The notes beneath the pieces were generated by a model. The model searched no databases. It saw nothing but the letters and a program-made list of their open reading frames with translations, and was not told where the DNA came from. Positions 57,290-64,000 of a stretch of 64,000 nucleotides of DNA are shown here, piece by piece; within the stretch, counting starts at the first letter, position 1; each line of letters opens with the position of its first letter. This stretch comes from Tiliqua scincoides (lineage: Eukaryota > Chordata > Lepidosauria > Squamata > Scincidae). Both the position numbers and the translations under genes were made by a program. The stretch is taken from NCBI RefSeq assembly GCF_035046505.1, contig NC_089823.1, positions 225,206,604 through 225,270,603 on the forward strand. The letters run 5' to 3'.

Positions 57290-57741
57290 GTTTATTGTAT
57301 AATGCACCTGAGCTGTAGTGCTAAGGAAATTCCACTAGTGGTCACTGTAGGCCTATCTTATTGCTGAAAGAAAACCAGGTGCTGGTTTTATGCTTTATTA
57401 TAGAACACACGTTGGAAAAATAGAAATACAGTATTTTATCTAGATTGTTCTTGTTTCTTTGTCATTCAGAAAATAGGAAACCAAGCAACACTAATTTTTT
57501 ACCGGTGATATTAAGAAACAAAAGTTCTTATTTTAACATTTTCATCAACGTGCAAAGTATGCATATTCAAATAGTATGAATTTTAAGTGTTACCCTGGGA
57601 ATTATGAATTACAGACTGATCTTATGTGCTGCTGACATGTAAATGCACTTAGAATTGCATCAGAAGAAGAACTTGCATGCAGAAGGGCCCAGGTTAAACC
57701 CCTGATTTTTCAGTAGGGCTGGGAAAAACCACTGTCTGAAA
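57290..57741. other. Intergenic DNA, nothing recognised
   Basis: AT-rich; no gene or repeat recognised. Confidence 0.5.
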
Positions 57742-57749
57742 CTGTAGAG

Positions 57750-58103
57750 CAGGGGGTCTCCAAACCCTGGCCCAGGGGCCAGATGCAGCCCGCGGCGAGC
57801 CTTTATCCGGCCCACAGCCAGCCTCTGATCCCCTGAGAGCCTCTGGCTCAGTTGGCCGAACACAACCAGAGTTGTGCTTGTGGCATGGGAGAATGGGGGT
57901 TCATTTAAGTGTGTGCTTTATTTCTTGGGCTGCATTGATGCTTGGAGAAATCTTAGATATTTGAGCTCATTCATTCATTCATCCATCTAAGTTTCATCGC
58001 TAACGTATTTATTTAAATTTTATATTTAATTTTTTTTCCTAGCCCTTGACACTGTGCCAGATATTTGATGTGGCCCTTTAGCCGAAAAGTTTAGAGACCC
58101 TTG
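57750..58103 (+). mobile_element. hAT MITE, family D
   Basis: Begins CAGGGGGTCTCCAAACCCTG and ends AAAGTTTAGAGACCCTTG. Flanks CTGTAGAG (57742-57749) and CCATAGAG (58104-58111) match at 6 of 8. It is the uninterrupted relative of 21,261-22,021 and shows what was there before the LINE insertion. Confidence 0.8.
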
Positions 58104-58111
58104 CCATAGAG

Positions 58112-59491
58112 AACCACTGCCTATCAGTGTGCTGACCTCAGTGGAGTAATGGTCTGGATATAAGGTAGCTTTGAACACCTAACACAGGCCTACCTACAAA
58201 AAAAATTTGTTCTTTTTTAAGTTGCCAGGGATGTTTGAATGAATTTAGGATATTTTTGGGGTGCTGAATCCAAAAACAGCATCGGCTTTGCCCAATGACA
58301 CTAGAGCCAATCAGGGAAAACCAATACCACGTTTGGATTCAGCACCTCAAATATACCCAAGAATAGGCCTAACTTTTAAGACAATAAAATGTGTGTAGGC
58401 CTGTGTAATCTCTCTGACAATCTATTCTGTGCTATGAACAAGTAATATCTTGAATGAATGTTTGCTGGTTAGGGGTGGGGTCAGTGGGTACACCATGCCC
58501 CACCTGGAGCACTACTTCACTCCTTTTCACTCGTAGTCCTTCACCAGGACTTTTTTTTTTGGGGGGGGGGGGGAGGGAATGGCTTGTTAATTTGTTACAT
58601 TACAGCCTCTATTTTTTAAGAAGAGAGCTTGTTTTAAGAGCAGGAAAACTGTTGTTTACAAAAACTCTATGGCAGGTGATGCCTTTCCCCCTGCCCTATG
58701 TTTAATAGGTAGTAGGTGTGGTCTGGTCATTGAGCAGAAGGCTGCTAGAAGAATGCTGGAACAGTCCTGGCTGAGTTTTGGATGGGATTGAAAGCTGATA
58801 AAGCTGTCATGAGACAATAGAACCAGAAGGAGTCGCTGTTTACTGCTTGGCAAACCTGAAACAGCTCCTTGGAAGGTATACCCAGGTGCAACTACCACTC
58901 CATGAAGGATTTCATCTGGAAGGGAAGGGTTCTATGAGCTACCTGTAGAACCATTGTAAAATCTCATTTATACTCTTGGGCATGGGAAAGCTGGATATAA
59001 ATTTCTCAAAAAGAAATAAAAATAGTGCTCCAAAGGCCACTATATCTCAGCTGCATGCTCTAGATTTCCTTTGGCACAGGGTGGATTTTTCATGATCACA
59101 ATTACCCTTATGTGATCCTATTCCTTCCACCCACCCCCATGTTAGTAATTATGATAGTGAGTAGAGTGTGGTGCTTAAGGGGTAGTGGGGAGGGGAAGGA
59201 AACTTCAAATGAATTTAAGAATATGTACCCTGGGTTACCCACAATCATCTTAGAAGCTAATGTCTTTTTTTTCAGAAGTACTTAAAGATTAGTACACATG
59301 CACATACATTTGGAGACAGTCCCCAAATACACATTTAACCCTGCCCCTCTGACACACTGTGCCAGCTAGCTTTTCCTTCCTCCCAAGCAATAACTTTGCT
59401 GTCAATGGAAATAGAACCACAACAAATTAATAGAAACACTAACCATACCCCAATTAGCTGGGTGTCAAGGCTTTATGCAGCCTATTGAGTG
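58112..59491. other. Intergenic DNA, nothing recognised
   Basis: Includes a T/G homopolymer run at about 58,551-58,573. The pair of inverted segments TTGGGGTGCTGAATCCAAA (about 58,255) and TTTGGATTCAGCACCTCAAA (about 58,332) suggests a small unclassified palindromic MITE around 58,190-58,400. Confidence 0.45.
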
Positions 59492-59499
59492 CTCCAGAG

Positions 59500-59852
59500 C
59501 AGTGTTTCTCAACCAGTAGTATGGGTAGCCCTCGTGGTACTTGAGGTGGCATCTGGTGGTACTTGCGAGACCCCTGGACACCTGCCGCCTGGCAGCGAGA
59601 CCAGGAACATGACACAACAAACAGTAGTAGGAGGCTAAGCTCAGCAGGCAGAGCTCCAAAGCATGCTTTTCTGCACTCAAAAAAAGCCCTTTGCTCCACT
59701 CTGAGCCTCTTACCAGTGCTTGTCACGTCGCATCTGGCCTCCCAACCCAAAAGTAACTGGTGATGATATCATTGCCAGTAACTTCCAGTGGCACTTTGAA
59801 TAGGTGGACCATGTGAAATGGTACAGTGGAGGACAAACCTTGAGAAACACTG
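59500..59852 (+). mobile_element. hAT MITE, family C
   Basis: 353 bp, beginning CAGTGTTTCTCAACCAGTAG and ending AACCTTGAGAAACACTG. Flanks CTCCAGAG (59492-59499) and CCCCAGAG (59853-59860) match at 7 of 8. Confidence 0.85.
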
Positions 59853-59860
59853 CCCCAGAG

Positions 59861-60600
59861 GAAATTAATGGTCTGGTTTAATCACCCAACTGGCACTACA
59901 GATTAAGGAAGTATGCAGTCAGGGCACACTCTCGTCCTGACCCCTTTGCTCGTGACTGAGTGAGTTTGTGGGGTTGGTCAGGCATTGAAGTATCCTCCAG
60001 GCCTGCTTGTGGATTTCCCATTAGTGTATTTGAAGCTCCCACCTAGAAATGTGACTGCCACAAAGGCTAGGATGATCCTTGACAGTTGATTGGTGATCTA
60101 AAAACACAGGCAAGGAAAAGTGGATCTTCTGTAGGAGATTTGGGTTAAGGCAGATTCATTGAAGAGGGCTAGGAGGTATTAGGAGATCATCACATTTTCT
60201 TTCAGCCCCATGATCAGGATTCACTTGCACCTGAGCTCCAGAGTCTTATGAGATGAGTGCTATTGTACGAAAGAAATGCAGCCTGGCCACATGGAGTTGA
60301 GGTTCAGGACTCAAGCTTCCAGGCAAGATCTCACAGGTGCTTTAAACACAACAGCCTCCTTTTAAAGAAACGAGGCATCGCCTGTCATTCTCCGACAGGG
60401 GTGAAGGTATTTGAAAACACTTGGCCTCAAGCTGCAGTTCATTGCCACCTGAGTCTGCAATTTTTAGGCTATCGTCCTGCAATGTAACAAGGAATGATTG
60501 ACTCTCTATTTATATTCTTTTCCTCCCTCCTTCTCTTCCCCTCCTCCCTTTTTAACTTCTGTCATTGTTTAGAAGGGGGGGGGGGTTAAAAGAAAAAACA
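59861..60600. other. Upstream flank of CLDN11
   Basis: No repeat or gene recognised apart from a G-run near 60,576. Distal regulatory sequence for CLDN11 may lie here, but nothing diagnostic is visible. Confidence 0.4.
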
Positions 60601-60916
60601 ACAACACTTGGCTCTGTGATGCCTCCCATCAATCTGTGTGGGCTGGACTCCTCCCAGAGGCTGAACTGCCTGATGTGAGGCATCTCTGTACCACCCAGCC
60701 CATCATCTCATTTGATTCCAGTCCCCTCTGCTGATAGCTCAAAGACAGATCCCAGTACATTGTTGCTGGCCAGCCTCTGGGCTCCTCTTATTGTTGTGAT
60801 CTTCAGGCACCCCTTTTCTTATTTTAGTTATTTTACTTTCCTGGGTCTTTTTTAAAAAAAACACACACACAACTTTTTTTCTTTGGGCTGCTTGATCTTC
60901 CAGCTAAAGGAGAAAA
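60601..60916 (+). promoter_or_regulatory. CLDN11: CLDN11 proximal promoter / 5' UTR
   Basis: The 316 bp before the start codon, not CpG-rich. Two Sox-type cores ATTGTT lie 31 bp apart (60759-60764 and 60790-60795). CLDN11 is expressed in oligodendrocytes and Sertoli cells, where SoxE factors are active, so the sites are plausible but common by chance. The transcription start is not located. Confidence 0.4.
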
Positions 60917-61142
60917 ATGGTTGCCACCTGCTTACACCTCACTGGATTTGTGGCTAGTTTTGTAGGCTGGATTAGCTTGATTGTGGCAACCTCCACCAAT
61001 GACTGGGTTGTGACTTGCGGCTACACCATCACCACCTGTCGGAAGATGGATGAGCTGGGATCCAAGGGACTTTGGGCAGACTGCGTCATGGCTACGGGAC
61101 TCTATCACTGCAAGCCACTGGTAGACATCCTCATATTGCCAG
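60917..61142 (+). CDS. CLDN11: CLDN11 (claudin-11/OSP) exon 1
   Basis: First coding exon of claudin-11, a four-pass tight-junction protein that seals myelin lamellae and the Sertoli-cell barrier. The ATG has A at -3 and G at +4. It encodes 75 residues plus one base: a cytoplasmic start, TM1 at about 8-25, and most of extracellular loop 1 with the claudin signature W30, G51-L52-W53, C56 and C65. The segment TNDWVVTCGYTI and the run from ELGSKGLWADC through HCKPLVDILILP match human CLDN11. The donor CCAG|GTACGG follows in phase 1. Exons 2 and 3 lie beyond the right edge. SKIL upstream on the same strand matches the human order. Confidence 0.97.
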
Positions 61143-61261
61143 GTACGGGGTATCCAACAACTCTCAAGTGCTGCTCCTTGTATTAGGGCAGGTTTGTCAT
61201 TGATGCAGCTTCTGCTTTATTATTTGTTATCATTTATCTAATACAATCAATATACACAGCA

Positions 61262-61465
61262 CTTTCCAGAGTAACATAAGCCAGAGAGATAAAGTGGTTG
61301 GCCTTACACCAGGAAGACCTGAGTTCAAATCATCACTGGGTGACTTTGGGTCAGTTGCACCCTCAGGTTGATCAGCCATACACAGCTTTGCTGTGAGAAT
61401 AAAATGAGTTGTCCATGTATACCAGAGCTCTATGGAGGAAAGACAAGTGTGAGAGATAAATCCCA
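61262..61465 (+). mobile_element. tRNA-derived SINE (MIR-like / squamate type)
   Basis: Contains AGGAAGACCTGAGTTCAAAT (box B-like), CACTGGGTGACTTTGGGTCA and GCTTTGCTGTGAGAATAAAATG, the usual order of blocks in MIR-like reptile SINEs. It ends near GAGAGATAAATCCC. Moderately old. Confidence 0.6.
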
Positions 61466-63004
61466 AGGCCCTACCCCAAGGATCTTACAAATTAAATTTG
61501 GACAGTAAGGTAAAAAACAAAGAGAATGAAAAGCAGGAGGAGAAAAGTGTTGGTGGCAGGGGATGAATGTGAATAAATGTGGTTATATGACTTTGAGCGT
61601 GATCAAGAATAAGGGATTAAAAAGTGGGCGGAATTGGAGACTGGATTTCAAGAGAGAAAGTAGGAGAGCTCCATGGGATTCTGGGAACGGGCTCCATATG
61701 GGCAGATTAAACTTTGAAAGGACAGAATCTGGTTAAGATCCTTTTTAAAAAAAATGAATTTAATTCTTTAAAAAAAAAGTTGCCGAGACGCAGCCTGATC
61801 TGAAATTGACATCCTCTGTCATGGAACAGGCTGCTCTTTAATCCTGTACTTTGGGAGTGGGCATATTCCATGTGGAAAATGCAGTCTGCACGTGCTCAGA
61901 CAAGCATTTTGTTTTTATTTTACACAGCTGAAAACCTGTGAAACTTTGCAGACAGAGGATCAGAGCTGGGATCTTATCCTGCATCCTTCACCCTTTCTCC
62001 AGATCTTGCAACTTTGTTCTAAGCATATATCAGCTGGCATTCAATTCCACTGTTTTCAATGGGGTTAATGTTCAAATAGTATATGTAGTATTGCGTTAAT
62101 GCCTCTCCAGGTCAGCTTGAGCCAAAGCATTCTAGTGCTGGATTTGTCAGTCTTGGAGAATTGTGTTCAAATCTAACCCCAGCAACCCAGACTGCCTGTG
62201 TAGTCCTGCCTGTGTAGTCAACAAAATTGGAATCACAGACCTACCTGGCTGAGTTGTTGTGAGGGTCATAAGGACAAAAAAGGTTTCTTAAAAAGTTCAT
62301 GGTATAAAGGCTATAACATTGTAAGCAGTGGGTAACACTGGCATTTTGATAACTTCAGTTTTCTGAAGAAAATGAAGGATAATACTTGAAATTAATTATA
62401 ATATTATGTTCAAAGTCCCTACAACAAAAGGAAGTACAAAACAAACAAGCAAACAGAATAATATGGATTTTTTTTACCATGGTTTATTTAATTGCTAAGA
62501 AATATTTCTACATAAAAAAAATTGAAAATTTTTTAAATAGATTTTTAAAATATGATTTATACAGAGCTTTTTAAATATCTGGAGTATTTCACATGTATTT
62601 GGTTGGATCCAGGGAAGCATGAGTTGAGTTCTGCTCATACAACAAGATTTCTTGTCTCTTCCCCATGGCAGTTCCCTGCACCACCGAATATCTGATTTAT
62701 AGAGGACCCATCTAAAATGGTGTGGGATGGGGTACAGGAACCGTAGTAGGAAGGGGAATTGAGGAGGGAAAGTTTGCACAAGTGTAAGTGACTTTCTGCT
62801 CATGCAAGCCAGCATTAGATCTAATCCCATATCTCAGTGGTCCTTGTAATACCCATATAAGGAAAGCCAGTATTTTTTTTCCCCCTCCACATTCTGCCAA
62901 TGAGAAAGGGAAAGGAGGCACGTCTGCTTGCTTAAGGTCACTTGGTGAGTTCATAGCTGGTGTGAAATTTCAACTGACTTCTTAGGTGACTCTTGCCAGA
63001 TTAA

Positions 63005-63046
63005 CTTGGTCCCTGTTGTATATATGCAACGTTGGGCAGAAATGGC
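63005..63046. mobile_element. Truncated TTAA-flanked MITE
   Basis: Retains CCCTGTTGTATATATGCAAC and GTTGGGCAGAAATGGC between TTAA at 63001-63004 and 63047-63050. The left half is missing relative to the copies at 40,293 and 56,583. Confidence 0.6.
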
Positions 63047-63114
63047 TTAAAATATGTTTTTTTAATGATATGTTTGATATAATGTGTTGTTTGGCTTAAG
63101 TATCACATTGCAGT

Positions 63115-63540
63115 CTTGAGACCCAATCTTGTGTGCAAATGTTTGGGAGTAAACTGCATTGGAATTTACTCAATGGTAGTAAGTATACAAAGGATGGCAA
63201 CTGCACAGCATGACCTGTGCTTGTTTACTTTAAAGTAAGTCCCACTGTATCTCAATGGGATGTACTCCTAGTAAGGCAGCTGCAAAGCTATCACTTGGGA
63301 ATTAAGTCCAGTGAACTCAGTGAAATGTAAACCTGAATAAACATAGATGAGATTGGTCTGTTAGTCTTACTCCCCTGCCCTATGCATGCTTACTCAGAAG
63401 TATCGCCTGGTTACCTGCTATGTGATACACCAGCAATATCACAGTTAGGGCACAATCCTAACCAGGCCTACTCAGAAGTAAGTCCTATTTTGTTCAATGG
63501 AGCTTGCTCTCAGGAAAGTGTGGTTAGGATTGCAGCCTTA
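63115..63540. repeat. Cluster of palindromic MITE copies
   Basis: At least three diverged copies: about 63,117-63,190, 63,222-63,290 and 63,446-63,538. The last is clear, with arms GGGCACAATCCTAACCAGGC and TGTGGTTAGGATTGCAGCC around TCCTATTTTGTTCAATGGAG. Confidence 0.65.
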
Positions 63541-63612
63541 GTGCCATAAGATCTTGGGGGCTGGGGAGAACACTTAAATATTGGCTTTGTATGACATTTG
63601 GTTTAATTCACA

Positions 63613-63755
63613 GACGCAAGGGAGGACACCAGGATGCGGGTCTCCTGTTGTCTTGTATGCTACCTGAGGCAGCTGGTGGGCTGCTGTGAGATATGGAAAA
63701 CTGGACTAAATGGGCCTATGACCTGATCCAGCAGGGCCCTTTTTATGTTCTTATA
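63613..63755 (+). mobile_element. CR1 LINE 3' end
   Basis: ACGCAAGGGAGGACACCAGG to CAGGGCCCTTTTTATGTTCTTAT: the CR1 3' UTR and tail, moderately diverged. Confidence 0.85.
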
Positions 63756-63830
63756 TTTAGTACTGTACTAACTATCCATTTTAACAGAGCTTGTTTGTAC
63801 AGTTTTTGGGAACAATTTGCTGGGTTGCTA

Positions 63831-64000
63831 AGAACATAAGAAGAGCCCAGCTGGATCAGGCCAAGGCCCATCTTGTCCAGTTTCCTGTATCTCACAGTAG
63901 CCCACCAAATGCCTGAGGGAGCACACAAGACAACAGACACAGCCTGCGTCCTGGTGCCGTTTCCTGCATCTGGCAATCAGAGGCAGCTTGCCTCTAAAAC
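63831..64000 (-). mobile_element. CR1 LINE 3' end, antisense, runs off the window
   Basis: AAGAACATAAGAAGAGCCCA onward is the reversed CR1 tail and 3' UTR, continuing past the right edge. It faces the preceding CR1 tail across about 75 bp. Confidence 0.85.

Larger units (their letters stand above)
61143..64000 (+). other. CLDN11: CLDN11 intron 1, 5' part
   Basis: Intron sequence to the window edge. Besides the repeats listed separately, 61,480-62,995 contains a degraded SINE-like segment near 62,140-62,270 and AT-rich sequence, with no exon visible. Confidence 0.75.

Overview
This window is vertebrate nuclear DNA, most likely from a squamate reptile (lizard). It holds two host genes on the + strand, SKIL (SnoN) and the first coding exon of CLDN11, in the same order and orientation as on human chromosome 3q26. 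The rest is a dense repeat landscape of sauropsid/squamate character: CR1 LINEs with TTCTTATG tails, L2-like LINEs, many short hAT elements, palindromic MITEs and tRNA-derived SINEs. I could not place the species more finely. No RNA genes, CRISPR arrays or endogenous retroviruses were recognised.

Left flank (1-11,270): a Tigger/pogo DNA transposon runs off the left edge on the - strand; its transposase frame is open and keeps all three catalytic Asp residues. Then come L2-like and CR1 fragments (one broken CR1 of about 1.6 kb at 6.4-8.0 kb), two hAT MITEs, and a minisatellite built from a CR1 fragment that ends at the SKIL CpG island.

SKIL (about 11,270-51,050): a CpG island (11,270-11,720) probably holds the promoter and noncoding exon 1. 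Six coding exons follow at 17426-18526, 26946-27043, 33541-33785, 33880-34121, 39254-39478 and 43019-43180. Phases join cleanly to about 690 residues (human SnoN is 684). The protein keeps the N-terminal Smad-binding segment, the Ski/Sno/Dac domain with its destruction box, the SAND-like Smad4-binding domain and the C-terminal coiled coil. The introns carry a 1,346-bp hAT element with a GC-rich, CpG-island-like cargo, a CR1 with an unbroken 716-codon reverse transcriptase frame, and many hAT and Harbinger-like MITEs. A long AT-rich 3' UTR may end at a poly(A) signal at 51,029.

SKIL-CLDN11 interval (51,050-60,900): a 3' CR1 fragment, older CR1/L2 pieces, a TTAA-flanked MITE with a CR1 tail nested in it, and more hAT MITEs.

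CLDN11 (from 60,917): exon 1 encodes the first transmembrane segment and the claudin signature W-GLW-C-C; exons 2 and 3 lie beyond the right edge. The two genes act separately: SKIL is a nuclear co-repressor of TGF-beta/Smad signalling, and CLDN11 is a tight-junction protein of myelin and Sertoli cells.

The most interesting non-genic signals are: (i) twelve hAT-type insertions with exact or near-exact 8-bp target duplications whose centre is TA or CA; (ii) tandem ETS-CRE-like composite sites inside two MITE families; (iii) the hAT element with GC-rich cargo; (iv) a five-copy array of palindromic MITEs next to the SKIL CpG island; (v) the still-open Tigger and CR1 coding frames.
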